Shown piece by piece: positions 29,524 to 39,604 of a DNA stretch of 64,000 bases. The stretch spans positions 62,001 to 126,000 of the forward strand of contig NZ_JAIOZR010000005.1 in NCBI RefSeq assembly GCF_021740465.1, in the 5' to 3' direction. The DNA comes from Chlorobium sp. (GTDB taxonomy: Bacteria; Bacteroidota; Chlorobiia; Chlorobiales; Chlorobiaceae). The notes below the pieces were generated by a model, which was not told the origin of the DNA, did no database searches, and worked only from the letters and a program-made list of their open reading frames with translations. Numbering within the stretch: the stretch's first letter is position 1; every line of letters begins with the position of its first letter. The position numbers and the translations under genes are program-made.

Positions 29524-29748
29524 ATGGGTAAACGTCAAATCATCTACCGTCCGGCACGGATCGGAGGGAACCAGGCTCTTGTGAACCGGGAAATCAATCT
29601 TGTCACCAAAGAACAGCGCGTCTGGCACGGGGTGGTAACCTCCGTCAGCAGCAGCGGAATCGAACTGAAAGACGCCCGTAAAGGCAAACACACCTTCAGC
29701 CTTGAACAGATCGACAAGATCTACGGCGAGGTAAAAACAGATTATTAA
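29524..29748 (+). CDS. Small conserved hypothetical protein upstream of tpiA
   Basis: The 74-residue basic protein (MGKRQIIYRPARIGGNQ start) has a short strand-turn-strand pattern RVWHGVVTSVSSSGIELKDA and TFSLEQIDKIYGE. This resembles a small Sm/SH3-type barrel, possibly nucleic-acid binding, but no family was recognised. The ATG at 29524 sits at the end of an AT-rich leader. A TATAAT box at 29407-29412 and a small hairpin (GCTCGG 29462-29467/CCGGGC 29474-29479, then TTTT) precede it. Its stop is four bases before the tpiA ATG, so the two genes are almost certainly co-transcribed and perhaps translationally coupled. Confidence 0.7.
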   Translation: MGKRQIIYRPARIGGNQALVNREINLVTKEQRVWHGVVTSVSSSGIELKDARKGKHTFSLEQIDKIYGEVKTDY

Positions 29749-29751
29749 CAT

Positions 29752-30507
29752 ATGAAGCGCACAAACATCGTTGCCGGCAACTGGAAAATGAACCTCACCA
29801 TTGCCGAGTCCGTGGAGCTTGCTGCGGCGGTTATCGCAGAACTCGGAAACGGCTTTTCGGGCTGTGAGGCAGGCCTCGCGCCGACCTATCCCGCTCTTTA
29901 CGAGACAGGAAAACTGCTTGCCGGAAGCCCGCTTTTTCTTGCCGCACAGAACTGCCATTACGAAAACGACGGTGCGTTCACCGGCGAAGTATCGGCAAGG
30001 ATGATTCTCGGCGCAGGCTGCAGCTACGTCATTATAGGCCATTCCGAGCGCCGTCAGCTTTTCGGCGAGACCGACGAGGTTGTCAACCGCAAGGTATCGA
30101 AAGCGCTTCAGGAAGGGCTCAAGGTCATTCTCTGCGTAGGCGAAACGCTTGAAGAGCGTGAAAGCGGCATTACCGGCGACGTGGTGACCCGTCAGGTCAG
30201 GGCCGGACTTGCAGGCATTGCGGGCATCGGCGATCTGGTGATCGCCTACGAACCGGTATGGGCTATCGGTACCGGCAAAACCGCAACTTCCGATCAGGCG
30301 CAGGAAGTCCATGCACTTATCCGCAGGACGGTCAGCGAACTTTACGGTGCGGAAGCCGCAGACGGCCTGCGCATCCAGTACGGAGGCAGCGTGAAACCTT
30401 CGAACGCCTCCGAGCTGTTCGCCATGCCGGACATCGACGGAGGGCTTATCGGCGGAGCGAGCCTCAACGCAGCGGATTTTGCGGCTATCGTCAAAGCTGC
30501 CTCTTGA
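29752..30507 (+). CDS. tpiA: Triosephosphate isomerase
   Basis: The 251-residue TIM-barrel enzyme interconverts dihydroxyacetone phosphate and glyceraldehyde 3-phosphate. Lys12 in GNWKMN, His97 in IIGHSERR and Glu167 in [11 protein letters not shown] are the catalytic residues; GGSVKPSN forms the phosphate site. Length is standard. It starts four bases after the small gene upstream and ends at a strong bidirectional terminator shared with thiC. Confidence 0.97.
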   Translation: MKRTNIVAGNWKMNLTIAESVELAAAVIAELGNGFSGCEAGLAPTYPALYETGKLLAGSPLFLAAQNCHYENDGAFTGEVSARMILGAGCSYVIIGHSERRQLFGETDEVVNRKVSKALQEGLKVILCVGETLEERESGITGDVVTRQVRAGLAGIAGIGDLVIAYEPVWAIGTGKTATSDQAQEVHALIRRTVSELYGAEAADGLRIQYGGSVKPSNASELFAMPDIDGGLIGGASLNAADFAAIVKAAS

Positions 30508-30546
30508 CGCCGACGGTTTTCCGGCTTCGTGTGGTGAATACGAGAT

Positions 30547-30587
30547 AAACAGCAGAAGGTGCTCCGATAGGGCACCTTCTGCTGTTT
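30547..30587. terminator. Bidirectional terminator between tpiA and thiC
   Basis: A perfect 16-bp stem (30547-30562 with 30572-30587) begins with AAAC on the left and ends with GTTT on the right, with a 9-base loop. Confidence 0.85.
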
Positions 30588-30668
30588 CAGGGATTTATTT
30601 CCCGGAGTGCCGAAGAGCACGGCGGCCTCGGGGCGAGGGTTTCCGGAAGGAGCGGGAATTCCCGCCTT

Positions 30669-32360
<1,692 letters not shown>

Positions 32361-32440
32361 TTACACGTAGAAAAAGGCAAGTCATACAGCCCGGAAGGCA
32401 AAGAGAAGCGTCTGCAGGAAGAAAATCAGCTTCATCTTTT

Positions 32441-32533
32441 CTTGCGGCAGCATTACCTGCATCAAGTTACAAGGGTTTGATCTCAGCCGCTTTCCGGTTT
32501 CCCTTTCCGGGCCCAGGAACTGGCAGCACCCCC
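32441..32533 (-). promoter_or_regulatory. TPP riboswitch of thiC
   Basis: Read on the minus strand, the element opens with GGGGGTGCTGCC, contains GCGGCTGAGATC and AAACCCTTGTAACTTGAT and closes with GCAGGTAATGCTGCCGC, in the order and spacing of the THI-box aptamer (P1, P2 with CUGAGA, P4/P5 with ACCCUU and GGGUAAUGC-like strand). The 90 bases between it and the thiC ATG show no clear U-tract terminator, so control may be translational. Confidence 0.93.
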
Positions 32534-32728
32534 AAGATGACGGACAACTCAGGAAAAACCGCCTGGCAGGCGAAAAGCGGAGTTATCCGATACTGACAGC
32601 AGGATAAAGAAAAACCCCATGATTTACAAGGGGAGCACCCTCGAGGTCGCTTGTGCGGCAAGGGGATTTATGTAAATTAAGGGCTTCACGACGGCTATCC
32701 GACGGAAACTGTTATCATCGATTATTTT

Positions 32729-34075
32729 ATGAAGACCTTGAATCTGATTCGCCTTTCGCTTTTCCAGATGGGTTTCGGCATCATGCTCGGATTTCTGCAC
32801 GACACCCTCAACCGTGTCATGACTACGGATCTCGGGATCTCTTCGACCATCGTGTTCGGTCTCATAAGCCTCAAGGAACTGCTTGCCATTTTCGGCGTGA
32901 AGGTATGGGCCGGCAACATGTCGGACCGTTCGCATATTTTCGGCCTCAAGCGCACTCCCTACATCCTGCTTGGTCTCCTGAGCTGCGTATTCTCTTTCAT
33001 TTTCGCTCCGGCTGCCGCCTATGAGGTGAGCATAGCCGGCAAAACCTTTTCAGATCTGTTCATTGCGGTCATTACCGACACCGGCCTCCTGAAGCTGGCC
33101 GTGATTTTCCTTGTTTTCGGCTTCGGCCTTCAGGTGGCAACCACCGCCTACTACGCCCTGCTTGCCGATACGGTGGGGGAGGAGCATATCGGCAAGGTTA
33201 CCGGTGCGAGCTGGACGCTGATGGTGCTTACCACCATCGTGGCAACCCGTATTGTTGGTTCCTATCTCGATGTCTTTACGCCCGAACGCCTCATTGCCGT
33301 TGCCGAGGTGGGAGGCTTTATCGCCCTCTGCATCGGCCTTTTCGCGGTGTTGGGAGTCGAGAAGCGCAACGCCGAAGTCAAGGCGGGCAAGAGCAAGCAC
33401 TCCATCACCTTTTCCCAGTCGATCAGGCTGCTCTCCTCATCTCCCAGAACCCTGCAGTTTGCCTTCTACGTCTTCATCTCCATTTTTGCGCTCTTCGCCA
33501 ACGAGATCGTCATGGACCCGTTCGGCGGTGATGTGTTCGGTATGCCGGTAGGCACCACAACCAAGCTTTTCAGGCCTACCATGGGCGGTACCCAGCTTGT
33601 TTTCATGCTGCTTGTCGGTTTTCTCCTCAACCGGATCGGTCAGAAACGCGGTGCACATATAGGCAACTTTTTCGGCATTATCGGCTTCGCCATGCTTATT
33701 GCCGCCGGCTTCATGCGCGATGAACAGTTTCTGCGCATAGCCCTTGTCGTAACCGGCATCGGTCTGGGTGCGGCCAGTGTTTCCAATATTTCCATGATGA
33801 TGACCATGACGGCAGGAAGGAGCGGTATCTATATCGGCCTGTGGGGAACCGCCCAGAGTCTTGCGATATTTCTCGGCCATTTCGGGGCAGGCATCATCCG
33901 CGATGTGGTCTACCATCTTTCGGGCACCTATGTGTGGGCCTATGCGGCGATATTTGTGATGGAAATCATCGCTTTTACGGTTTCAAGCCTCGTGCTGCCG
34001 CATATTTCAAAAGAGGCGTTCGAGGCAGAGAGCGAGGCGAAAATCGCCGAAATGCAGACCGCAGGGGAGGCCTGA
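32729..34075 (+). CDS. PucC/BCH-family major facilitator (pigment-complex assembly transporter)
   Basis: The 448-residue membrane protein has about 12 hydrophobic segments and the BCH/PucC family features FQMGFGIMLGFLHDTLNRVM, the GNMSDRSHIFGLKRTPYI loop and MGGTQLVFML (cited by key residues). PucC and LhaA assist assembly of light-harvesting complexes in purple bacteria. Green sulfur bacteria have no such intramembrane antenna, so its role is uncertain; transport of a bacteriochlorophyll-related compound is a reasonable inference. The radical SAM gene begins five bases after its stop, so they form an operon. It diverges from thiC. Confidence 0.88.
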   Translation: MKTLNLIRLSLFQMGFGIMLGFLHDTLNRVMTTDLGISSTIVFGLISLKELLAIFGVKVWAGNMSDRSHIFGLKRTPYILLGLLSCVFSFIFAPAAAYEVSIAGKTFSDLFIAVITDTGLLKLAVIFLVFGFGLQVATTAYYALLADTVGEEHIGKVTGASWTLMVLTTIVATRIVGSYLDVFTPERLIAVAEVGGFIALCIGLFAVLGVEKRNAEVKAGKSKHSITFSQSIRLLSSSPRTLQFAFYVFISIFALFANEIVMDPFGGDVFGMPVGTTTKLFRPTMGGTQLVFMLLVGFLLNRIGQKRGAHIGNFFGIIGFAMLIAAGFMRDEQFLRIALVVTGIGLGAASVSNISMMMTMTAGRSGIYIGLWGTAQSLAIFLGHFGAGIIRDVVYHLSGTYVWAYAAIFVMEIIAFTVSSLVLPHISKEAFEAESEAKIAEMQTAGEA

Positions 34076-34080
34076 ACGCC

Positions 34081-35046
34081 ATGCCTCTCGACAGGAAAAA
34101 AGATCCGTCGGTACTGAGCCATGTCTTCGGGCCGGTATCCTCGAAAAGGCTCGGCCAGTCGCTCGGAGTCGACCTGGTTCCCATGAAGAGCTGTACCTGG
34201 AACTGTGTCTACTGCCAGCTCGGCCGGACGAAACGCTATACAACCCTGCGCAGGGAGTTTTACCCGCCAGGGGAGATTCTTTCCGAAATCCGCCAATCTA
34301 TCGAGAGTGGCGCGCATATTGACTGGATAACCTTTGTTGGATCCGGTGAAACCCTGCTGTACAAGGGGATCGGGCATTTGATCGAAGAGGTAAAAAAGAT
34401 GACGGAGATTCCCGTTGCAGTGATCACCAACGGATCGCTTTTTCATCTCGCCGAAGTCCGCCGCGAGCTTATGCAGGCCGATGCGGTTCTGCCCTCCCTG
34501 AACGCCGGATCGGAAGCTCTCTATGAAAAGATCGATCGTCCCGCTCCGGGGTTTTCCTTCCGGCAGCACCTTGACGGTCTGGCGCAATTCCGCAAAGAGT
34601 ACAAGGGAAGGCTCTGGGTTGAGGTCATGCTCCTCGGAGGCCTCAACGACTCCGATGAAGCCCTGCATGAACTTGCCGAGGCCATGAAGCAGGTCGCACC
34701 CGATATGGTGCATCTCGTTCTTCCGACACGTCCTGCGCCCGACCAGCAGGTTACCCTGCCGGGCGAAGAGCGCATCGAGCGTGCCGTCAGCATCCTCTCG
34801 ACGGCGGCGCCGGTCATGCACCCGGTAAAAGGCCGTATGGACCTCGGTAGTGCGGCTGACTTGCTCGAAGCCGTTACTGCAATCGTTTCACGCCATCCGG
34901 TTCAGGAAAAGGAGCTTTCAATCGCATTGCTTGCCCGTTTTTTCGGTGACCGGGCAGAGGTCGAGCGAACCATGAAGGAGCTGTTCGCCAGCGGCCGGTT
35001 CGCAACACTCGAGCAGGCTGGTGAGATTTTCTGGATCCCCGCCTGA
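34081..35046 (+). CDS. Radical SAM protein (COG0731-like)
   Basis: The 321-residue protein has the radical SAM triad in KSCTWNCVYCQ (Cys38, Cys42, Cys45), the glycine-rich GSGETLLY and VAVITNGSLF segments of the half-barrel, and a C-terminal region from about 265 (LSIALLARFFGD, VERTMKELFASG) that reads as a small winged-helix domain. COG0731 members include tRNA-modification-like Fe-S oxidoreductases, but the substrate here is unknown. It follows the pucC-like gene after five bases and ends the operon. A 450-base region follows with only a small ORF. Confidence 0.8.
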   Translation: MPLDRKKDPSVLSHVFGPVSSKRLGQSLGVDLVPMKSCTWNCVYCQLGRTKRYTTLRREFYPPGEILSEIRQSIESGAHIDWITFVGSGETLLYKGIGHLIEEVKKMTEIPVAVITNGSLFHLAEVRRELMQADAVLPSLNAGSEALYEKIDRPAPGFSFRQHLDGLAQFRKEYKGRLWVEVMLLGGLNDSDEALHELAEAMKQVAPDMVHLVLPTRPAPDQQVTLPGEERIERAVSILSTAAPVMHPVKGRMDLGSAADLLEAVTAIVSRHPVQEKELSIALLARFFGDRAEVERTMKELFASGRFATLEQAGEIFWIPA

Positions 35047-35354
35047 TACGTTCCCGCCTCTGACAGGGTAGATGTCATGGCGTTGGGCTGTTTTGATAAA
35101 CCGGATTTTATCCGTATAATCAAGCTGTTGGCACCGTAACCCCTCAGTAATACACCCTGCGTAATGGTGAATTTTATTTCCTCCTGACCTCCCGGAAGTG
35201 TCGGTATGGTTTTCAGTTTTCAGCAGATCATGTTGCCGATTGGCCTATTAAATTAAAGTATCTTTTTGTTTGTTGAATACGTTTATTTTCGTTATAAGTT
35301 TTTGTATAATTACGCATATGCTTTTTTAACCTCACCCCAGGGGCGCTAATCGCC
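35047..35354. other. Intergenic region with two promoter-like elements
   Basis: No annotated-size gene is present. One near-consensus promoter lies at 35093-35120. A second perfect TATAAT at 35305-35310 sits in a very AT-rich stretch upstream of the 36-codon ORF. Between them, CACC/GGTG around 35152-35168 followed by AATTTTATTT could be a very weak terminator, which would make a short non-coding transcript possible. Confidence 0.45.
35093..35120 (+). promoter_or_regulatory. Near-consensus sigma-70 promoter without a downstream annotated gene
   Basis: TTGATA (35093-35098), 16 bases, TATAAT (35115-35120). The predicted start near 35127 precedes no ORF until 35355. It may drive the 36-codon ORF or a small RNA. 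Confidence 0.6.
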
Positions 35355-35465
35355 ATGACCGATGTTTTTACTGCCGATATTCTGATGTTGTCAGGCTGGT
35401 ATCTGTTTCTTTGCGGAATTTTCGGAATACAATTTTTCCGGAAAAGAAAGAAAAAGCGGTTCTGA
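35355..35465 (+). CDS. Small single-pass membrane protein (36 residues)
   Basis: An ATG at 35355 opens a 36-codon frame. The product has a short polar start (MTDVFTADI), one hydrophobic helix (LMLSGWYLFLCGIFGIQFF) and a strongly basic tail (RKRKKKRF), the composition of many small bacterial membrane-protein subunits. AGGGG at 35339-35343 lies 11 bases upstream, and a TATAAT box at 35305-35310 is suitably placed. It is too short for ordinary gene finders. No homologue was recognised; similarity in form to small subunits of respiratory or photosynthetic complexes is only an analogy. It ends 29 bases before the convergent queD-like gene. Confidence 0.55.
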   Translation: MTDVFTADILMLSGWYLFLCGIFGIQFFRKRKKKRF

Positions 35466-35494
35466 TGGTTTTTTTCGGTTGTCAGTCTGTTTAT

Positions 35495-35926
35495 TCAGTT
35501 TTCTCCGTCGTAATCCGCCCAGTTATTCGGCGTTTCGTACCAGCGTACCTCCCTGAGCGAAACGCCATGGGGCAGATGGTCCCTGATCTGGTTGAAGGCC
35601 CATTTCGCCAGGCACTCGGCGGTTGGTGGTTCATCGGTAACCAGCACCCGCGAGTTCCGTTTCATGATGAACTCCAGATCCTCCAGGTCATCTTTCCAGA
35701 CCGCGAAACCGTGATCGAGCAAGTCATGGATTCGTTCGACCATGATTTCCTTAAGGAACTTGAAATCCATTACCATGCCCTCTTCGCCGTCTCCTTCGCG
35801 CCGGACTACATTTCCCTCTACGGTGGCGACTACCACGCCGCGATGGCCGTGCAGCTGGTTGCAGAACGAAAAACTGTTGGGCAGTGTGTGGCCGTAATCG
35901 ATCTCTATTTTTCGTGAAATGCGCAT
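35495..35926 (-). CDS. queD: 6-pyruvoyl-tetrahydropterin synthase / QueD-family protein
   Basis: The 143-residue protein belongs to the T-fold family that includes 6-carboxytetrahydropterin synthase, the second step of queuosine precursor synthesis. Zinc ligands are His13 (DYGHTL), His26 and His28 (LHGHRG); the catalytic cysteine is Cys22 in FCNQLHGH, and ETPNNWADY near the C-terminus carries the pterin-anchoring glutamate. ATG 35926 is chosen; the frame continues to 36001 but the addition is not conserved-looking. No other queuosine gene is nearby, although the radical SAM gene at 34.1 kb is close and on the other strand. The symbol is a family-level call. Confidence 0.85.
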   Translation of the reverse strand: MRISRKIEIDYGHTLPNSFSFCNQLHGHRGVVVATVEGNVVRREGDGEEGMVMDFKFLKEIMVERIHDLLDHGFAVWKDDLEDLEFIMKRNSRVLVTDEPPTAECLAKWAFNQIRDHLPHGVSLREVRWYETPNNWADYDGEN

Positions 35927-36142
35927 TGTGGCGGAGTGTTCTCTTGAAAATTCCTCTTTTGCATGCAAAGTGTAATAAAAAAATCTTGTTTGATAATACA
36001 ATCGGAATAATCTTGTGCAGAAAATCCGCGGGTTTTGTTTTTCTTTGCTGGCGGAAAATATAATATGGAGAGAGGGGTTATCCTGATCATGGGTTCCTTT
36101 GTTTCAGGAGTTGTCATGCTTGTCGAATAGCAGTAGCAGGGT

Positions 36143-36907
36143 ATGAAGAGTATTACGGCGAAAATCAGCCGGCATGAGAGTGCCGCGGTTCCCGGACTGT
36201 TCTATACGGTCAGGGTCAGTTCAAGAGCGGTTCATCCCCGCCTGAAAATGGTGCCCCACGAGGGGCTGGTGGTGGTGGTGCCGCAGCGTTACGACATGCG
36301 CCATGTCGATACGCTTGTCGTTCGCCACTGTGAGTGGATAGGGAATGCCATGGCAAGAATCGATGGTGTCCATGCTTCGATGGATGCTGCCTCTTCTTCG
36401 GCATTGCTCCCGGCGGTTGTTGTCTTTCAGTGCACGGATGTGCGATGGCATGTGGTATATTTTGAACAGGAAAACAGCAAGAGGGTGAAGGTTGTCGAAT
36501 CGCCGGATAGGGAGCTTGTGTTGCAGGGGCGAATTGAAAATGCCGAACTTTGCAGGTCTGCCCTCCGGCTCTGGCTGAACAGAAAGGCCGGAAGTGATCT
36601 GGTGCCGCTGCTTCAGGATCTTGCCTTGAAACACAGTTTCCGTTTTGAAAAGGCGGCCGTTCGTCTGCAGAAATCCCGATGGGGAAGCTGTACCTCCAAA
36701 GGTACCATATCACTCAACTCGAAACTGCTTTTTCTTCCCCGGCCTCTTGCCGAATCGGTGATACTCCATGAACTGTGTCATACGGTTCATATGAACCACT
36801 CGGCAGCATTCAAACAGCTTCTTACCGCCTGCGATCCATCATGGAAAGAGCACGACCGCGATCTGAAAACGGCATGGAAGTTCGTGCCGCGCTGGGTCGA
36901 AGTCTGA
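36143..36907 (+). CDS. YgjP-like zinc metallopeptidase-fold protein (DUF45)
   Basis: The 254-residue protein has the DUF45/YgjP signature: RLQKSRWGSCTSKGTISLN (174-192) followed by the zinc motif HELCHTVHMNHS (209-220), where His209, His213 and His218 are the likely ligands and Glu210 the base. The N-terminus carries a beta-rich domain with VVVVPQRYD. The family has a gluzincin-like fold; E. coli YgjP has been described as a nucleotide pyrophosphatase, and a proteolytic role is not established. It stands alone, followed by the gene-poor 660-base stretch. Confidence 0.85.
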   Translation: MKSITAKISRHESAAVPGLFYTVRVSSRAVHPRLKMVPHEGLVVVVPQRYDMRHVDTLVVRHCEWIGNAMARIDGVHASMDAASSSALLPAVVVFQCTDVRWHVVYFEQENSKRVKVVESPDRELVLQGRIENAELCRSALRLWLNRKAGSDLVPLLQDLALKHSFRFEKAAVRLQKSRWGSCTSKGTISLNSKLLFLPRPLAESVILHELCHTVHMNHSAAFKQLLTACDPSWKEHDRDLKTAWKFVPRWVEV

Positions 36908-37567
36908 GGGTGGCCTGAAGAATCTTTTTCCCCCAGGCCCCGTTTCTCTCCGTATTCGCTTCCAATGCTTGTCTGGTAATCGTAAAAAGCGCTATATTAC
37001 GCTGATTCTCCCATCCCCTTATTTTTTGCAAGTTTGTGACTATGCCTGGCAGTACCCCCTTTGTTCAAGCCAGAGGGTACCCGCCGTGTGCCTTTCCGGT
37101 CTTGTCGTTTTGTGCATCAGGCCTTGTTTCGATAGTAACCCCCATTACTCAAGAGATATGTTGTTGTATGAACATTATTGATCAGCTCCGTTCCTCCTTC
37201 CCTGCAGGGACACAGATTTCACGGTACAATATTATTGCAGCAGCCTTATCGGCGGTTCCGGCCATTTCATGCTGTTTTTCGTCTATAAGTACCTGCCGCA
37301 CAACAATCGGGAGAACCTTCCTGTAAGGCTTGTCGGGGTCGCTCAATGTATCGTGGTGCTTTTCAAGCTTGAAAAACCGGATTTTCCGGGAAGGAATTTT
37401 GTTCTCTACCGGCATCTGATGCGTTCTTGCAACACTCTCCGGAGTCTCCGAAGAACAGGTTACCCTTTACAGTGAGCCTTTAGGCGTGAATCTTTTTCTT
37501 CATCTCGGTCATTTCTGAAATGTGTCATCCGGCAGTACGGAGCTCTTTGCTTTTTTCGACAAACTTC
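36908..37567. other. Gene-poor region with a promoter-like element and hairpins
   Basis: The region holds several short open frames on both strands (for example 37036-37326 plus, 37269-37475 plus, 37182-37415 minus), none with a ribosome-binding site or family resemblance. A promoter-like pair lies at 36969-36998. Downstream of it GTACCC (about 37052) can pair with GGGTAC (about 37075). A GGCCTG/CAGGCC hairpin just after the YgjP-like gene could end that transcript. It may encode a small RNA or be the remains of a decayed gene. Confidence 0.4.
36969..36998 (+). promoter_or_regulatory. Promoter-like element in the gene-poor region
   Basis: TTGTCT (36969-36974), 18 bases, TATATT (36993-36998). 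No convincing gene begins within 300 bases downstream. Confidence 0.4.
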
Positions 37568-37882
37568 TCAGCGGTAGCGCTTTTTGGTCATCAGCCTGAG
37601 GCCTGAAAAAAAAATCGCCAGAAGGAACACTGTTATTCCTCCGGCAAGTGAAAGCATCGCGGCCGCCAGAGCGGCTGGAGTGTCGTGGCGAGTCCATACG
37701 AAAGCAATTGCAACAAACCAGAAGAGGGCTGAAAAGAAAACAGGGAGAGCCCTGAACGGTCGGATAAGGGAGGGTATTGCCGCCGCGATGAGGGCGGCTG
37801 TCAGGAGAAGCCACCAGATGGTGTCGAAAAAAAAACTGAAGTTCACGATTTCAGGTTCCGGAGTTGCAGTCTTGTCCTGCAT
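37568..37882 (-). CDS. Hypothetical membrane protein with three predicted helices
   Basis: The 104-residue protein has three hydrophobic segments (IWWLLLTAALIAAAIPSL, ALPVFFSALFWFVAIAFVW, LAGGITVFLLAIFFSGL) joined by short loops and ends in a basic tail (TKKRYR). ATG 37882 is preceded by AGGGA at a workable distance; the frame extends to 38077 but the extra part runs across the ald promoter. No family was recognised. It is divergent from ald with about 140 bases between starts. Confidence 0.65.
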   Translation of the reverse strand: MQDKTATPEPEIVNFSFFFDTIWWLLLTAALIAAAIPSLIRPFRALPVFFSALFWFVAIAFVWTRHDTPAALAAAMLSLAGGITVFLLAIFFSGLRLMTKKRYR

Positions 37883-38021
37883 AATAGGTATCCCTGCCGG
37901 AAAAAACCATAAGGGTTTTGCTTTTTTCCGCTCCGGAGATTCAGTTGCGGAGGATGATGGGGGAGTTTTTATCGCGAACCGTTTGCCGATAGTGAGGGTT
38001 ATTGAACAAAAAACGTGAATT

Positions 38022-39125
38022 ATGCATATCGGGGTACCAAGAGAGATAAAACGGATGGAAACAAGGGTTGCCTGCACCCCTTCGGCTGTGCGGCACCTGG
38101 TCAGCGGTGGTCATCGGGTTGTGGTGCAGCTCGGCGCAGGCCATAGCAGCGGTTTCAGCGACGACAAGTACCGCAGGGCGGGAGCAGTTATGACTGAAAG
38201 CAGTGAAGAGGTCTGGCAGAGCGAACTGGTCGTGAAGGTGAAGGAGCCGCTCAGGGAGGAGTATCGCTATTTCAGGCGCGACCTTATTATTTTCACGTTT
38301 CTGCATCTTGCCGGCAATCCGGAGCTCTCGCAGGAGTTGCTCTCTGCCGGTGTGACCGCCATCGCTTATGAAACCGTTCAGGATAACGGAAGGTTGCCGC
38401 TGTTGGCACCCATGAGCGAAATTGCCGGGAAGATGAGCGTGCTTATGGGCGGTTATTATCTGGCTCACCAGCATGGAGGTGAGGGGATACTGCTTGGGGG
38501 GGTTCCCGGTGTGCTGCCGGCAAAGGTCGCCATACTCGGCGGTGGTTCGGCAGGCATGCAGGCTGCCAGAGCGGCTGCGTCTTGCGGTGCGGATGTGACG
38601 GTACTCGAACTCGACCAGGAACGCATGCGTTTTCTGGAAGCAGCTCTCCCTCCGCAGGTGCATACGCTCTATTCAACCGAGCAGCATATCGACGAGCAGC
38701 TTGCCTCGCTCGACCTGCTGATCGGAGCGGCGCTTGTACCCGGTGCGGCTGCTTCGAAACTCGTGAAGCGCGGCATGCTGCGATCGGTTAAAAAAGGAGC
38801 GGTTTTCGTCGATATTTCCATTGATCAGGGCGGGTGTTTCGAGACCTCCAGAGCGACGACCCACGAAGCTCCGGTGTTTGTCGAAGAGGGAGTCATCCAT
38901 TACTGTGTCAGCAACATGCCGGCGGCATACCCCAGAACCTCCACGGAGGCACTTTGCGGTGCCACGCTTCCCTGTATCCGGCGTATTGCCGATCTTGGTT
39001 TTGAGAGCGCAATGGTGATGACGCCGGGACTTGCCGGAGGATTGAACATCTGGAACGGCTCCATCACTCATCGCGCGCTTGCGGATTCTCTTGACAGGCC
39101 TTTTACCGAGAATCCCTTTCTCTGA
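38022..39125 (+). CDS. ald: Alanine dehydrogenase
   Basis: The 367-residue enzyme reversibly converts pyruvate, ammonia and NADH to L-alanine. It starts MHIGVPREIKRMETRVACTP (family N-terminus with the substrate-site Arg/Lys), has the Rossmann loop VAILGGGSAGMQAA, the LLIGAALVPGAAASKLV segment and the conserved FVDISIDQGGCFETSR region. Length is standard. It could contribute to ammonium assimilation or alanine supply. It is convergent with the PPC gene, with six bases between them and no terminator. Confidence 0.96.
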   Translation: MHIGVPREIKRMETRVACTPSAVRHLVSGGHRVVVQLGAGHSSGFSDDKYRRAGAVMTESSEEVWQSELVVKVKEPLREEYRYFRRDLIIFTFLHLAGNPELSQELLSAGVTAIAYETVQDNGRLPLLAPMSEIAGKMSVLMGGYYLAHQHGGEGILLGGVPGVLPAKVAILGGGSAGMQAARAAASCGADVTVLELDQERMRFLEAALPPQVHTLYSTEQHIDEQLASLDLLIGAALVPGAAASKLVKRGMLRSVKKGAVFVDISIDQGGCFETSRATTHEAPVFVEEGVIHYCVSNMPAAYPRTSTEALCGATLPCIRRIADLGFESAMVMTPGLAGGLNIWNGSITHRALADSLDRPFTENPFL

Positions 39126-39131
39126 ATTTCA

Positions 39132-39575
39132 TCAGGGGATAAGCAGTTTGAACCCGGTAAGCGGATCCGGCTGACGGGATGCGGTGTTTTCGAGTAGCTC
39201 GGTCATGACGACCTCCATCACATGCCAAACCCTGACGCCATTGCGGATGCATCCGGTAACGGTATTTTCTTCGCGTCCGCACGCCATGTGCAGATGCAGA
39301 ACGGGAGATCCTTCGTCATCAGGGAAGATGGTGCCTGTTCCGGTTATCTCGTGTGCGTCATAGAGTTCGTGAGTCATCGGCATTATCGGTAGTCCCCGGC
39401 TCTCTTCAGGTCCCACTACAAGAGAGCTTCCCTTGTCCGCTCCACCGATGATGATGAGCTGTGCCCGTTCGACAGCGTGATCGCGTGCAAACTTTTCAAG
39501 TTTTTCGTGCACCGTCTCACCGTCTTCAAGACGGATCACGAATATTCGGCCTTGGCGTGCTTCAGAGTATTTCAT
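39132..39575 (-). CDS. PPC-domain (DUF296) protein
   Basis: The 147-residue protein consists of one PPC/DUF296 domain: FVIRLEDGETVHEKLEKFA at the start, IIIGGADKGSSLVVGPE, VLHLHMACGRE with the paired histidines typical of the trimeric bacterial members, and a C-terminal MTELL strand. In plants this domain accompanies AT-hooks; stand-alone bacterial forms have no settled function and lack an AT-hook. It lies 29 bases after the tspO gene and may share its transcript. Confidence 0.85.
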   Translation of the reverse strand: MKYSEARQGRIFVIRLEDGETVHEKLEKFARDHAVERAQLIIIGGADKGSSLVVGPEESRGLPIMPMTHELYDAHEITGTGTIFPDDEGSPVLHLHMACGREENTVTGCIRNGVRVWHVMEVVMTELLENTASRQPDPLTGFKLLIP

Positions 39576-39604
39576 GGGGTTTGCACTTCGTTGGTTCCGC
39601 CAGT

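Noticed and set aside
37182-37415. 77-codon minus-strand frame in the gene-poor region
   Set aside because: Its composition is protein-like, but there is no Shine-Dalgarno sequence and no recognisable family. Left as part of the unexplained region.
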